Positions 52,651 through 61,816 of a stretch of DNA of 64,000 nucleotides are shown here, piece by piece. The notes beneath the pieces are model-generated. The model ran no database searches, was not told the origin of the DNA, and saw only the letters and a list, made by a program, of their open reading frames with translations. This stretch comes from Mycetocola sp. (lineage in GTDB: Bacteria > Actinomycetota > Actinomycetes > Actinomycetales > Microbacteriaceae), in the NCBI RefSeq assembly GCF_025464835.1, contig NZ_JAODMP010000085.1, positions 1 to 64,000 of the forward strand, in the 5' to 3' direction. Within the stretch, counting starts at the first letter, position 1, and every line of letters begins with the position of its first letter. Position numbers and translations under genes: made by a program.

Positions 52651-53760
52651 TCAGCTGGTCAGCGCCTCCCGCCACTTCACCCTCGCGCCCATCTTCAGCA
52701 GCGAATTCTGGTAGATCCGCGACGCCAGCCAGATGGTGCCTGCGGTGGTCACGGCCAGGATGGCGAGCGAGACGAGCGGCTCCCACCAGGCGGCGGTTCC
52801 GAGGAAGAGGCGCACGGGCATGCCGACCGGGGCGGAGAACGGAACGTACGACATGATCGTCAGCACCAGGGGGTTGGCGTTGAAAAACACGACAGCGAAG
52901 TACGGCAGCATCACGAGCATCGTCACCGGGGTGGTGGTTGAGCTGATGTCTTCCTGACGGGAGACCATCGACGCGGTCGCCGCGAAGAGCGAGGCGAGCA
53001 GGACGAAACCGATGGCGAAGAACACGACGAACCAGACGATCGGCATTCCGAGCCCGGTGAGGAGGTCCGTCTGCCCGAGGATCGTCAGCCCGATGATCGA
53101 CAACACCGCGGTGAGCGCGATCTGACCGAACGCGAGGATCGAATTGCCCAGGACCTTGCCTGCGAGAAGCGCCTGCACTGGGATGGCGGACATGAGGATC
53201 TCGACCACGCGGGTCTGCTTCTCCTCGACGACGTTCTGGGCGATGGTCGAGCCGAAGGTCATCGCTGACATGAAAAAGACGATCCCGAAGCCGAGCGAGA
53301 CCAGGTAGGTGATGAACGGATTCGTCGGGCTCTCGTCGAGCAGCGTCACTGGAGGGGACACACTCAACTGGCTGACCAGCGCAGCAGGAACCTCGCTGTC
53401 GGCGAGAATTCCGATACCGAGCGGCGTCGAACCGTCTGGCACGATCGCGGCATCGACGGTGCCGTCGCGCACCAGCTCGGTGGCCGCCTCCACGCTCGCG
53501 ACCTCGGTCACGTCCAGGCGGCCGCCGTTGCCGATCGACTGCCCAGCTGCGCCCACAACAGCGACCGGCGTCGTGTCGTTGCTGCTGTTCTGCGCGGTGA
53601 AGCCGCCGATGAGGATCGACGCGAGCACGAGAAGAAGCAGGATGCCGGTGGAGATCAGGAAGACCCTGCTCCGCAACCGCATCGTGATCTCGCGTTCGGC
53701 GACGAGCCAGGTGCTTTGGGCGAAGCGCGGGGCCTGGGGTCGGATGGTCGATGTGCTCAT
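52651..53760 (-). CDS. ABC-2 type exporter permease (NatB-like)
   Basis: 369 residues. One membrane segment near residue 35 is followed by an extracellular domain of about 130 residues (DVTEVASVEAATELVRDGTVDAAI), then five to six segments between 155 and 350, including VVEEKQTRVVEILMSAIP, the coupling motif of ABC-2 permeases. It pairs with the ATPase that overlaps it by four bases. It may export sodium, a lipid or a drug; cargo unknown. Confidence 0.9.
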   Translation of the reverse strand: MSTSTIRPQAPRFAQSTWLVAEREITMRLRSRVFLISTGILLLLVLASILIGGFTAQNSSNDTTPVAVVGAAGQSIGNGGRLDVTEVASVEAATELVRDGTVDAAIVPDGSTPLGIGILADSEVPAALVSQLSVSPPVTLLDESPTNPFITYLVSLGFGIVFFMSAMTFGSTIAQNVVEEKQTRVVEILMSAIPVQALLAGKVLGNSILAFGQIALTAVLSIIGLTILGQTDLLTGLGMPIVWFVVFFAIGFVLLASLFAATASMVSRQEDISSTTTPVTMLVMLPYFAVVFFNANPLVLTIMSYVPFSAPVGMPVRLFLGTAAWWEPLVSLAILAVTTAGTIWLASRIYQNSLLKMGARVKWREALTS

Positions 53761-54641
53761 CGGATGACCTCTCGGAAGATCTGGGCGAGTGACGGATGCC
53801 GGGGGGCGAAGGTGGCGACGTCGCCACGGCCTATGGCGTCCCGGAGAACCGCCTGTGCGGTCGACTCGGCGTCGACATCGAAGAGGGCATAGCTGCCGTC
53901 GAAGTCGACAACACTGACCCCGGGGACCGAACGCAACCAGCCGGCATCCCCGCTGGAGATGAGCTCATACCGCAGCGTGGAGTGGCTGGCGCGGAGTGCC
54001 TCACGGGACCCGTTCGCGCGGATCGACCCGTTGGCGATGATGACGAGGTCGTCGCAGAGGCGTTCGACGATGTCGAGCTGGTGTGAAGAGAACAGCACGG
54101 GGGTGCCGGCGAGTGCGCGGTCCTTCAGCACACCGACCACGACGTCGACGGCGAGCGGGTCGAGACCGGAGAACGGTTCGTCGAGGATGAGCACATCCGG
54201 GTCGTGGACGAGAGCGGCGGCGATCTGGGCCCGCTGCTGGTTGCCGAGGGAGAGGCTCTCCACCGTCGAACCGGCGCGCTCGCCGAGTCCGAGCTGTTCG
54301 AGCAGGTTTCCCGCGTTCCGCTTCGCGGCAGTGACGGACAGACCGTGCAGCCGGGCCAGGTAGACGAGTTGTTCCTCGACCTTCATCTTCGGGTACAGCC
54401 CGCGTTCCTCCGGCATGTAGCCGAAGCGTCTCCGGTCCTCGGGGGTGACTTTCGACCCACCAAGGGTGACGGTTCCGCTGTCCGAGGAGAGCACGCCGAG
54501 GATGATGCGCATGGTGGTCGTCTTGCCTGCCCCGTTGCCTCCGACGAAACCCGTCATCCGGCCCGGAACGACATCGAAGCTGACGTCGGTGAGGACGCGG
54601 GCCGTTCCATAGTGCTTGTTGACGTCTCGAATCTCGAGCAT
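53757..54641 (-). CDS. ABC transporter ATP-binding protein (NatA-like)
   Basis: 294 residues with Walker A GGNGAGKTT (about 35-43), signature LSLGNQQRAQIAAAL, Walker B VLILDEPFSGLDP and the H-loop SSHQLDIVERL, plus a C-terminal regulatory tail of about 80 residues as in drug/sodium exporters. The ATG at 54641 has GGGAGG upstream; the earlier in-frame start is not supported. First gene of a two-gene operon with the permease. Confidence 0.93.
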   Translation of the reverse strand: MLEIRDVNKHYGTARVLTDVSFDVVPGRMTGFVGGNGAGKTTTMRIILGVLSSDSGTVTLGGSKVTPEDRRRFGYMPEERGLYPKMKVEEQLVYLARLHGLSVTAAKRNAGNLLEQLGLGERAGSTVESLSLGNQQRAQIAAALVHDPDVLILDEPFSGLDPLAVDVVVGVLKDRALAGTPVLFSSHQLDIVERLCDDLVIIANGSIRANGSREALRASHSTLRYELISSGDAGWLRSVPGVSVVDFDGSYALFDVDAESTAQAVLRDAIGRGDVATFAPRHPSLAQIFREVIR

Positions 54642-54756
54642 GCTGCCTCCCTGTGTGACGCTGACTTCACGATACGACCGTGAAGCGGCCGGTGGCATCC
54701 GCACGCGGAGGGGTCTTTCAAGGCGCAGGGTCTGCGCCGCATGGGGGAGCCGGGCA

Positions 54757-54762
54757 TACGCT
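54757..54762 (+). promoter_or_regulatory. -10 box of MFS gene, leaderless arrangement
   Basis: TACGCT ends six bases before the GTG at 54769, with no ribosome site. Confidence 0.45.
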
Positions 54763-54768
54763 GGGCTG

Positions 54769-55977
54769 GTGTCTCCCATCACCCCCATCCGCCGCGCGCT
54801 CTCCGCCGGGCCACGACGGACGCGACTGCCGCGCGACGTCGTGGTGCTCGGCGTCATCGCCTTTTTCGTGATGGTCGGATTCGGTGTGGTCGTGCCCGTT
54901 CTGCCTGTGTACGTGCGCAGTTTCGGCGTCGGCTACCTCGAGGTCGGTGCCGTCGTGTCAGCGTTCGCGCTCATGCGGTTCGTCGCCAGCCCGTTCTGCG
55001 GGCGACTGATCGACTGGCTGGGTGAGCGGGCTCTGCTCGCGATCGGTATCGGAATCGTCGCGGTGTCGAGTGCGCTTGTGGGGTTCGCCGGCAGTTATGT
55101 CGAGGTACTGCTGTTGCGCGGCGCCGGCGGAATCGGGTCGGCGATGTTCTCGGTCTCGGCGATGACCCTGCTTCTGCGGTCGACACCTGCTTCTTCCCGC
55201 GGTCGCTCGGTGAGTTTCTACCACGGCGGTTTCCTGCTCGGCGGGATGGCTGGCCCGGCGATCGGTGGCGTCCTGGCATCCGTGTCGCTGACCGCGCCGT
55301 TTTTCTTCTATGCGGGAACGCTCGCTGTCGCCGGTCTTGTCGGCCTCCTCCTGCTGCAACGGAAATCCGTGGACGTCGAGGACACCGCCGCTGGGCCGGT
55401 GGTCTCGTTGCGCACGGTGCTGCGCGATCCGCGGTTCCGGGCGGCCTGCCTGGCCAACTTCGCCAACGGGTGGACCTCGCTCGGCGTGCGGAGCGCCCTG
55501 ATCCCCGTGCTCGTCGTGGACGTGCTTGACGGGACGGCGGCGTGGACCGGTGTGGCGTTCGCGATCGCCGCGGTCGTGCAGACGATCACGCTCGGCCCCG
55601 CCGGCCGGTTCGTGGACACGGTCGGCCGCCGGCCGGCGATTTTTGGCGCTTATCTTGTGGCGGCCGGCACGATCCTCGCCATCTCGATCGCGCCGAACTT
55701 CGCGGTGCTCACGGTTCTGCTCTGCGTCTACGGTGTCGCAGCGGCATTCATGGGAACCGCCCCGGCGGCTGCTGTCGGCGACGCCACCGCAGGGGCTCGG
55801 GGTGGGCGTCCCGTCGCCCTGTTCTCCATGGCGAGTGACCTCGGTGCGATCGCAGGGCCGCTCGTCGCCGGCTGGCTCGTCGATGTGGCATCTTTCCCGG
55901 CCGCGCTCGGTGTGGCGGCCGTGTTTCTCATGATCGCGGCCCTGTCGGCGCTGCGGATGCCGCGCGAGCGTGCGTGA
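54769..55977 (+). CDS. MFS transporter, drug:H+ antiporter type
   Basis: 402 residues with about twelve membrane segments. FGVVVPVLPVYVRSFGVGYLEVGAV opens the first half, GRLIDWLGERALLAIG is the loop 2-3 motif, and FVDTVGRRPAIFGAYLVAAG repeats it in the second half. Typical of efflux pumps for drugs or metabolites. The GTG is chosen for the box six bases before it. It diverges from the ABC-2 exporter genes. Confidence 0.88.
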   Translation: MSPITPIRRALSAGPRRTRLPRDVVVLGVIAFFVMVGFGVVVPVLPVYVRSFGVGYLEVGAVVSAFALMRFVASPFCGRLIDWLGERALLAIGIGIVAVSSALVGFAGSYVEVLLLRGAGGIGSAMFSVSAMTLLLRSTPASSRGRSVSFYHGGFLLGGMAGPAIGGVLASVSLTAPFFFYAGTLAVAGLVGLLLLQRKSVDVEDTAAGPVVSLRTVLRDPRFRAACLANFANGWTSLGVRSALIPVLVVDVLDGTAAWTGVAFAIAAVVQTITLGPAGRFVDTVGRRPAIFGAYLVAAGTILAISIAPNFAVLTVLLCVYGVAAAFMGTAPAAAVGDATAGARGGRPVALFSMASDLGAIAGPLVAGWLVDVASFPAALGVAAVFLMIAALSALRMPRERA

Positions 55978-56015
55978 CAGCGCCGCCTGGCGATCGGCCG
56001 GCAGGCCCGTGTTCC

Positions 56016-56090
56016 CAACTTCGGAGATTTCAGAGTGAAGGGGGATCTTCGGTCGGTTACGAGCTGATAGGGCGAAAATCTCCGAAGTTG
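56016..56090. repeat. Inverted repeat CAACTTCGGAGATTT
   Basis: CAACTTCGGAGATTT (56016-56030) and AAATCTCCGAAGTTG (56076-56090) are perfect 15-bp arms around 45 bases. The element directly abuts the response-regulator remnant at 56095. Confidence 0.8.
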
Positions 56091-56094
56091 CAAA

Positions 56095-56196
56095 CAGTTC
56101 GACCGTGTCGGGCAGCTGGACGTCCATGCAGAGGACGTCTGGCGGGAGTTCCGCGGGTCAACGCTTCGGCGCCGGTGGCCGCCTCCCCGAGATGTT
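56095..56196 (-). pseudogene. Response-regulator receiver domain remnant
   Basis: The minus strand encodes HLGEAATGAEALTRGTPA and, after removing one extra base at 56140, DVLCMDVQLPDTVEL. Together these match the middle of a receiver domain (VGEAxxGxEAL ... PDVVLMDVxMPxxxGL) with the phospho-accepting Asp. The domain start, its end and any output domain are absent. I call it a decayed NarL/FixJ-like regulator gene from this pattern. Confidence 0.5.
56119..56139. repeat. Short inverted repeat GACGTCC / GGACGTC
   Basis: Perfect 7-bp arms (56119-56125 and 56133-56139) with a seven-base loop, inside the response-regulator remnant; probably a chance product of the Asp-Val codons. Confidence 0.3.
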
Positions 56197-56269
56197 GCCG
56201 ATCAGTAGCTTTGGCACATGCCGTTCACCGCCGGCGATGAAGGTGCCGGCATCCGTCGTGAGGCGGACG

Positions 56270-56953
56270 TCACGTCGCATCGGGGTCGGCGGCCAGCGGA
56301 AGCCGCGACAAAGGCTCCGACGCCCCGTCAGCACCCCACAGGGCCGTCACCCCGGCCGCCAGCCGCGACTCCAGCCCGTCGAGCGCCCGCACCACGAAGA
56401 TGGTGGCGGATGCGGTCGGGGCCGATTTCTCGAAACCGTTCGCGATCGCGCGCACCCACGTCTCCGCCGCAGCCTTGGCGGCGGCATAGTTGGCACCGCC
56501 CGGCATCGGTTTATCCAGCGTCGTGGTGGAGACGATGGCGAGCCGGCCGGCATCAGATGCGTGCAGGTCCTCGACGAAGACGCGAGTGGTGTTGCGAAGC
56601 GTTGTGAACACGCGGGAATGAAGGAACTCCCAGTCCTCGTCCGTCTGGCCGGCAAAGCCACCGCCGCCGCGCCACCCGCCGACGAGGTGGATCAGCCCGT
56701 CGATCCGCCCGTGTTCCGCGTGGATGCGCTCACGCAACCCGATCACATCGTCGAACCGGGCGAGGTCGCAGACGTAGCCGATGGCATCCGGGACCTCAGC
56801 CGTTACCACGCGCAACCGTTCGGCGTTCGAGCCGACAGCGATCACGCGGGCGCCGTGAGCGGCGAGGTCACGGCCCACGGCGATGCCCGCAGCGCTGGTC
56901 GCGCCGGCGAGAAGCACGGTGCGACCAGCGACGGCCGGAGCGGGGTCAGTCAC
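56270..56953 (-). CDS. Short-chain dehydrogenase/reductase
   Basis: 227 residues, slightly short for the family. TVLLAGATSAAGIAVGRDLAAHG is the NAD(P) motif, HLVGGWRGGGGFAG replaces the usual NNAG region, STTTLDKPMPGGANYAAAKAA gives Ser, Tyr and Lys of the active site. The 3' part after the active site is brief. It overlaps the DUF6421 gene by eight bases and is translated with it. Substrate unknown. Confidence 0.85.
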   Translation of the reverse strand: MTDPAPAVAGRTVLLAGATSAAGIAVGRDLAAHGARVIAVGSNAERLRVVTAEVPDAIGYVCDLARFDDVIGLRERIHAEHGRIDGLIHLVGGWRGGGGFAGQTDEDWEFLHSRVFTTLRNTTRVFVEDLHASDAGRLAIVSTTTLDKPMPGGANYAAAKAAAETWVRAIANGFEKSAPTASATIFVVRALDGLESRLAAGVTALWGADGASEPLSRLPLAADPDAT

Positions 56954-58361
56954 GACCGGTGATCCCCGCGGTGGACTCGATCACGTCGCGCAACTTCTTC
57001 GAGAGTGCCTCGTAGAACATGCTGAGCGGGAATTCGTCATCCATGACCAGATCGGTGTGCCCCTTCGGAGCACCGGTGAGGACGTCGTCGGCCAGGCCAC
57101 GCGCCCACGCCGAAGCGGGGTGAGGCTCGACCGTGCCAGAGACGAGTTCGTAGGCAGCGAGCCAGTGAGAAACCTTCGGCCGGTCGATGGATCGCCAGTA
57201 CAGCTCGTCGATCGCGTTGCCGAGAGCGACGACGACGTCAGGCACCTCAGCCCAGTCGATCGTCAGTGCCGTGTCGGTCCAGTGCAGAACGTGGTGCTGG
57301 TGCAGCCAGGCGAACAGCAGCTGGCCGCCGAGTCCGTCGTAGTTGCGCACCCGGCTTCCGGTCAGCGCGAACCGGAAGATCCGGTCGAAGATGACCGCGT
57401 ACTGCACAAGTTTCGCATGGGCGAGGATTTCGGTCTCAACGTCGGTGAGCTCCGCAGGGCTCTGCGCCGACAGGGTGCGTTCGAGTTTGACCGATTCCCG
57501 GAACGCCGTGAGGTCGCACCTCAGTTCCTCCAGGGAGTAGAGGAAGAACGGCATCCGCTGCTTGATCATGAACGGGTCGAACGGGAGGTCACCACGCATG
57601 TGCGTGCGGTCGTGGATCAGGTCCCACATGACGAAGGTTTCCTCGGCCAGCTCCTGGCTCTCGAGAAGAGCCTGCGCTTCGGCCGGCAACTCGAGCTTCG
57701 TGATCTCAGCGGCCGCTTCCACCACCCGGCGGAAACGTGCGGCCTCACGGTCGGCGAAGATCGCACCCCAGGTGAACGTCGGGATGGCGCGCATGGAGAC
57801 CGTCTCAGGGAACAGAACCGCTGAGTTGGTGTCGTACCCTGGAGTGAAATCGAGGAACCGGATCGGCACGAACAGCTTGTTCGAGTAGTCCCCGGCCTCC
57901 AGGTGCGCGATGAACTCCGGCCACACGACCTCGATCAGCACGGCTTCGACGAGTCGGTCGGTGGATCCGTTCTGCGTGTACATCGGGAACAGCACCAGGT
58001 GGGTGCGCCCGTCGGCGCGGTGTTCCTGCGGCTGGAACGCCATCAGCGAGTCGTAGAAGTCCGGAACGCCGAACCCGTCCCGTGCCCAGCGCTCGACATC
58101 GACGATGACAGCGTTGAGATAAGCGGCATCCCAGGGGAACAGCGGCGCCAGGTCGCGCACCGCACCGACAATCATCGCGACGTGCTCGCGTGCCATGCCG
58201 TGGGCATCCGGGTCCGGGATCGAACCGTCCTTGACCTGCAACGGGCGGATGCCGACGGCTGCGGCCTTGAGACGGAGCCAGGCCGGGTGGGTGCGGAGGG
58301 CACATGCGTCCTCGAGCACCTCGGGCTCGCCAACGATCACGTGTGCGTGAGATTCAGACAT
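56946..58361 (-). CDS. DUF6421 family protein
   Basis: 471 residues, soluble, no transport or signal segment. The sequence has many conserved-looking aromatic and His positions (MYTQNGSTDRLVEAVLIEVVWPEF; FVMWDLIHDRTHMRGDLPFDPFMIKQRMPFFLYS; QLLFAWLHQHHVLHW). The HDRTHMRGD cluster could bind a metal. I recognise it as the actinobacterial DUF6421 type but know no function. GAGGG precedes the ATG. It is co-transcribed with the SDR downstream, which overlaps it. Confidence 0.7.
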   Translation of the reverse strand: MSESHAHVIVGEPEVLEDACALRTHPAWLRLKAAAVGIRPLQVKDGSIPDPDAHGMAREHVAMIVGAVRDLAPLFPWDAAYLNAVIVDVERWARDGFGVPDFYDSLMAFQPQEHRADGRTHLVLFPMYTQNGSTDRLVEAVLIEVVWPEFIAHLEAGDYSNKLFVPIRFLDFTPGYDTNSAVLFPETVSMRAIPTFTWGAIFADREAARFRRVVEAAAEITKLELPAEAQALLESQELAEETFVMWDLIHDRTHMRGDLPFDPFMIKQRMPFFLYSLEELRCDLTAFRESVKLERTLSAQSPAELTDVETEILAHAKLVQYAVIFDRIFRFALTGSRVRNYDGLGGQLLFAWLHQHHVLHWTDTALTIDWAEVPDVVVALGNAIDELYWRSIDRPKVSHWLAAYELVSGTVEPHPASAWARGLADDVLTGAPKGHTDLVMDDEFPLSMFYEALSKKLRDVIESTAGITGRD

Positions 58362-58739
58362 AACAACCCTCCCGGCATCGATTCGAACAGTGTGAATCGA
58401 GCGTAGCCGGGGAGGGTCAGGCGTTTCTTTGACTCTTACGAAGGTTGGCTGCGCCTTTTGCGCAGGTCACGCAGGTTAACTGCGCGGGCCCGGAGCGCGG
58501 TCGGTTCGGCGCGGTTCTTCCAGACAGGGCCGGGAGAGTACGGCGAAGGTGACGTGTTTCCCGGAGTCGGGGCGACTGAGTTCCTCGATCAACCTCTCCG
58601 GTCGGTACAGCTGGCGACCCACGAGTCTGCGCTGGTTCACCCGATGCGGACCAGTACACGCGGTACGCCGGGTGTTTTCGTCCGGGACGGGTGACGTCGC
58701 GCGTGAAGCGACGGGTGCCGCGGGTCAGCGCCAGCGCGG
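58362..58739. other. Gap of 378 bases without a recognised gene
   Basis: Near the DUF6421 start, TCGATTC (58378-58384) faces GAATCGA (58394-58400), a possible operator. On the minus strand at roughly 58480-58680 one frame encodes RRLVGRQLYRPERLIEELS and then GKHVTFAVLSRP, protein-like but unidentified and without a start; it may be decayed coding DNA. Nothing else stands out. Confidence 0.5.
58378..58400. promoter_or_regulatory. Inverted repeat upstream of the DUF6421 gene
   Basis: TCGATTC and GAATCGA are 7-bp perfect arms with nine bases between, 17 bases before the ATG, well placed for a repressor site. Confidence 0.4.
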
Positions 58740-59654
58740 TCAGCTCCAGCGTTTGTTCACCCAGCGTTCGAACAGCCCGACAAGAGAATCGGTGAGCTTG
58801 CCGAGCAGGGCGAGCAGCACGATGGCCAGGAAGATGCGGTCGAGCCGGCCGTTGTTCTGCGAATCGCTGAGCAGGAACCCCAGCCCCATGGACGCGCCCA
58901 GCAACTCGGCGGCGACGAGGAACAACCACGCCTGGGCGAGGGCGAGGCGCAGGCCGGAGACCACGGAGGGCAGGACGGCAGGCAGCTGCACCGTGGTGAA
59001 GAGCCGGGCGCCGTTGAGGCCGAAGGCTCGCCCTGCCTCAACGAGCTGACGGTCGACGTGCCGCAGCGCGGCCGAGACGGTCGTGTAGACCGGGAAGAAC
59101 GCACCGATGGCGATGAGGGTGATCTTCGATTCCTCGCCGTACTTCAGCCAGATAATGAGGAGCGGCACCCAGGCGAGGGAGGGCACAGCGCGGATGGCGC
59201 CGAGGCTGGGGGCGAGCAGGATGTCACCCAGTCGCGACAGTCCGACGACGGCGCCGAACAGCAGGCCGAGGACGGCGCCGATGCTGAACCCGATCAGGAC
59301 CCGTTGGGTGGAGATGGCGGTGTACTGCCCCAGCTGGCCGCGCTGAATCAGGTCGATCGCTGCATCCCACACCATGACCGGCGATGGGAGCTGAGAAACG
59401 GGCACGAGTTCGAGTGTGGTGACCAGCTGCCAGACGACGAGCACGATCGCGGGCACAAGCGCGCCGCCGCCGATGATGAACCAGCTGCGCCGGGTGAGCG
59501 GCACCCGGCCTGCTGCACTGTCGGCAGCACGGTCGGCCGCGTCGGATCGAGCGGCCACCTCGGCGCGCGGGTCCACCGCGACGGGAAGGCCGGGGTAACC
59601 GCCCGCGGATGCCTGCACCCGTTCGTTCGTCGTCAGGTTGTCGTTGGAGCTCAT
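58740..59654 (-). CDS. ABC permease, nitrate/sulfonate/taurine family (SsuC-like)
   Basis: 304 residues: a 45-residue cytoplasmic start, then six membrane segments. The coupling motif EAGRAFGLNGARLFTTVQLPAVLPSVVSGLRLALAQAW matches TauC/SsuC/NrtB permeases. It is the third gene of the ATPase-binding protein-permease operon. Cargo likely an organosulfur or aromatic anion, or thiamine precursor; unresolved. Confidence 0.92.
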   Translation of the reverse strand: MSSNDNLTTNERVQASAGGYPGLPVAVDPRAEVAARSDAADRAADSAAGRVPLTRRSWFIIGGGALVPAIVLVVWQLVTTLELVPVSQLPSPVMVWDAAIDLIQRGQLGQYTAISTQRVLIGFSIGAVLGLLFGAVVGLSRLGDILLAPSLGAIRAVPSLAWVPLLIIWLKYGEESKITLIAIGAFFPVYTTVSAALRHVDRQLVEAGRAFGLNGARLFTTVQLPAVLPSVVSGLRLALAQAWLFLVAAELLGASMGLGFLLSDSQNNGRLDRIFLAIVLLALLGKLTDSLVGLFERWVNKRWS

Positions 59655-59713
59655 GCTCGGTCCTCTTGCAGTGGGGTGGCGGGGGATCCGGAAGCCGGAC
59701 CCCCGCCGGGCGA

Positions 59714-60757
59714 CTAGCCGATCGCGTCGGCGTCGGCCTTCTTCGCGAATGTGTCGTTGATGATGGTGTCGAGCGCCTCATCGACGGCGTCCTGCGACTG
59801 GACGTCACCGGTCTCGACGAAGATCGGGCCGATGATCGCGAGGACATCGCGCTGTGCGCTGCCCGGGATCGGGTCGACGTCGAGGTTTGAACGCTCGGTG
59901 ATCACGTTGGTGGCGACCTCGAGGTCCAGAGCTGCGACATCCGCCAGGATCTGCGCCGTCTCCTCAGGGTTCTCCGCTGCCCATGCTCGAGCGTGCTCGT
60001 AGGCGTTCACGACCGTCTGCGCGAGGTCCGGCTTCTCCTTGATGAAGGTTTCAGTGGCGTTGAGAAACCCGTAGCTGTTGAAGTCGACGTTGCGGTAGAT
60101 CAGCTTCGCGCCGGCCTTCTCGGCGCCGGCCATGATCGGGTCGAGCCCGGACCAAGCATCGACGGAACCGTTCTGAAGCGCGGCCCAGCCGTCGGCGTGC
60201 TGGAGGTTCTCGATCGTCACGTCGTCCTGGCTCAGGCCGGCCTCTTCAAGCGCCTGCAGCAGGAAGAAGTACGGGTCGGTTCCCTTGGTCGCGGCGATCT
60301 TCTTGCCCTTGAGCTCGGCGACGTCCGTGATGGCGGAGTTCGGTCCGACGACGAGAGCGGACCATTCGGGTTGCGAGTACAGGTCGATCACCTGGATCGG
60401 CGAGCCGTTGGCGCGGGCGAGCAATGCAGCCGAACCAGCGGTCGACCCGACGTCGACGGCGTTGGCGCGGAGGGCCTCGTTAGCCTTGTTCGAGCCGGCC
60501 GACTGGATCCAGTTGACCGTCACGTCCTGCTCTGCGAGGGCCTCTTCGAGCCACCCCTTCTCCTTGAGGACGAGCGAGAGCGGGTTGTATGTGGCGAAAT
60601 CGATGTTGAGCTCGCCGCCGGTGGTGACGATCTCACCGGCGGAGTCGGTCTTCGACTCCGATGATCCGGCGGAGTTCTCCCCGGCGACGCAACCGGTCAG
60701 GAGGAGGGCGGCAGCGCCGGCGACGAGCGCCGCGGCTGAGATGCGTTTGCGAATCAT
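59714..60757 (-). CDS. ABC substrate-binding lipoprotein (SsuA/TauA/NMT1 type)
   Basis: 347 residues. Signal peptide with lipobox LTGC (about residues 20-23), then ELNIDFATYNPLSLVLKEKGWLEEAL, the opening of the sulfonate/nitrate/thiamine-precursor receptors, and LKGKKIAATKGTDPYFFLLQALEEAGL. AGAAGGA precedes the ATG at 60757. It sits between the ATPase and permease genes. The ligand is not predictable. Confidence 0.92.
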   Translation of the reverse strand: MIRKRISAAALVAGAAALLLTGCVAGENSAGSSESKTDSAGEIVTTGGELNIDFATYNPLSLVLKEKGWLEEALAEQDVTVNWIQSAGSNKANEALRANAVDVGSTAGSAALLARANGSPIQVIDLYSQPEWSALVVGPNSAITDVAELKGKKIAATKGTDPYFFLLQALEEAGLSQDDVTIENLQHADGWAALQNGSVDAWSGLDPIMAGAEKAGAKLIYRNVDFNSYGFLNATETFIKEKPDLAQTVVNAYEHARAWAAENPEETAQILADVAALDLEVATNVITERSNLDVDPIPGSAQRDVLAIIGPIFVETGDVQSQDAVDEALDTIINDTFAKKADADAIG

Positions 60758-60797
60758 GGAAATCCTTCTGCTGGGTGCTGGGTGCTTCGTGCCGGGG

Positions 60798-61682
60798 TCA
60801 GTACGGGAAGTGCGGGATCGCGGTGGTCGACTCGACGCCTCTGGCCTGCCCGTGACGGTCGATGCCGAGGCCATCGAGGAGGCGGCCTCGCAGCTCGGCG
60901 AGTTCCGCCGAACCCCGGTCCCGGGGACGTGCGCCCGGCACCACGACCTCCTGGGCGATGGTCGAACCGTCGACCCCGCTCTGCCGACCGAGCAGGATGA
61001 TCCGGTCGGCGAGCTGGAGGGCCTCGTCGACGTCATGCGTCACGAGGAGAACCGTTGTCGGGGCGGCGGCGTGCACGTCGAGGAGGAGGTCCTGCATCTT
61101 GAGACGGGTGAGGGCGTCGAGGGCTCCGAACGGTTCGTCGAGGAGCAGGACGCCCGGGTTGCGGGCAAGTGCACGAGCGAGGGATGCCCGCTGCGCCATC
61201 CCGCCGGAGATCTCACGGGGCCGGTGGCCGGCGAAGTCTCCGAGGCCCACGAGATCGATCAACCGTGCGACCCGCGCGGCGCCGTCGGATTTGGAGGTAC
61301 CACGCGGCAGACCGAGCGCGACGTTCTCGGTGATGCTCCGCCAGGGGAGAAGCCGAGGCTCCTGGAACCCCACGGCCGTCCGGGAGTCGAAGCCGACGAC
61401 GGGGGAACCGTCGATGAGGACCCGCCCGGCCGATGCGGAGTCCAGGCCACCCGCGATCCGCAGAAGCGTCGACTTTCCGCAGCCGCTCGTGCCGAGGATC
61501 GCCAGCACCTCTCCGGGCTTCACGGTGATCGACACATCCCGGAGGACGGTTCGGGATGCACCGCGTTCACTGGGGAAGGACCGGCCGACGGACGCGAACT
61601 CGACCGAGTATGCGGCATCCGTCGACCCGGATGCAGCAGAGGCGCTGCCGGGAAGAACCGGTGCGGCGCTGTGAGGGGGCAT
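60798..61682 (-). CDS. ABC ATP-binding protein (SsuB/TauB type)
   Basis: 294 residues with about 35 extra at the N-terminus. Walker A LGTSGCGKSTLL, then GFQEPRLLPWRSITENV (Q-loop), signature EISGGMAQRASLARALA, Walker B VLLLDEPFGALD and LVTHDVDEALQLADR. Typical partner of SsuC permeases. The ATG at 61682 is used; CGGAAG lies upstream. First gene of the operon, divergent from the CorA gene. Confidence 0.93.
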   Translation of the reverse strand: MPPHSAAPVLPGSASAASGSTDAAYSVEFASVGRSFPSERGASRTVLRDVSITVKPGEVLAILGTSGCGKSTLLRIAGGLDSASAGRVLIDGSPVVGFDSRTAVGFQEPRLLPWRSITENVALGLPRGTSKSDGAARVARLIDLVGLGDFAGHRPREISGGMAQRASLARALARNPGVLLLDEPFGALDALTRLKMQDLLLDVHAAAPTTVLLVTHDVDEALQLADRIILLGRQSGVDGSTIAQEVVVPGARPRDRGSAELAELRGRLLDGLGIDRHGQARGVESTTAIPHFPY

Positions 61683-61816
61683 ACGGAACTTCCGAAGGAG
61701 GATGGAGCGGAGCGGGTAGACCAACGGTACTGACGCGCTTGCGCAGGTGCCCACCGAGCCGAAACACTGTGTAACACTTGCGGGCACGAGCACATCCAGC
61801 CGGAGAGGAGCAGGGC

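Noticed and set aside
58458-58694. Small plus-strand open frame in the gap before the ABC permease gene
   Set aside because: No ribosome site and no recognisable pattern; a minus-strand frame at the same place is at least as protein-like, so neither is called.
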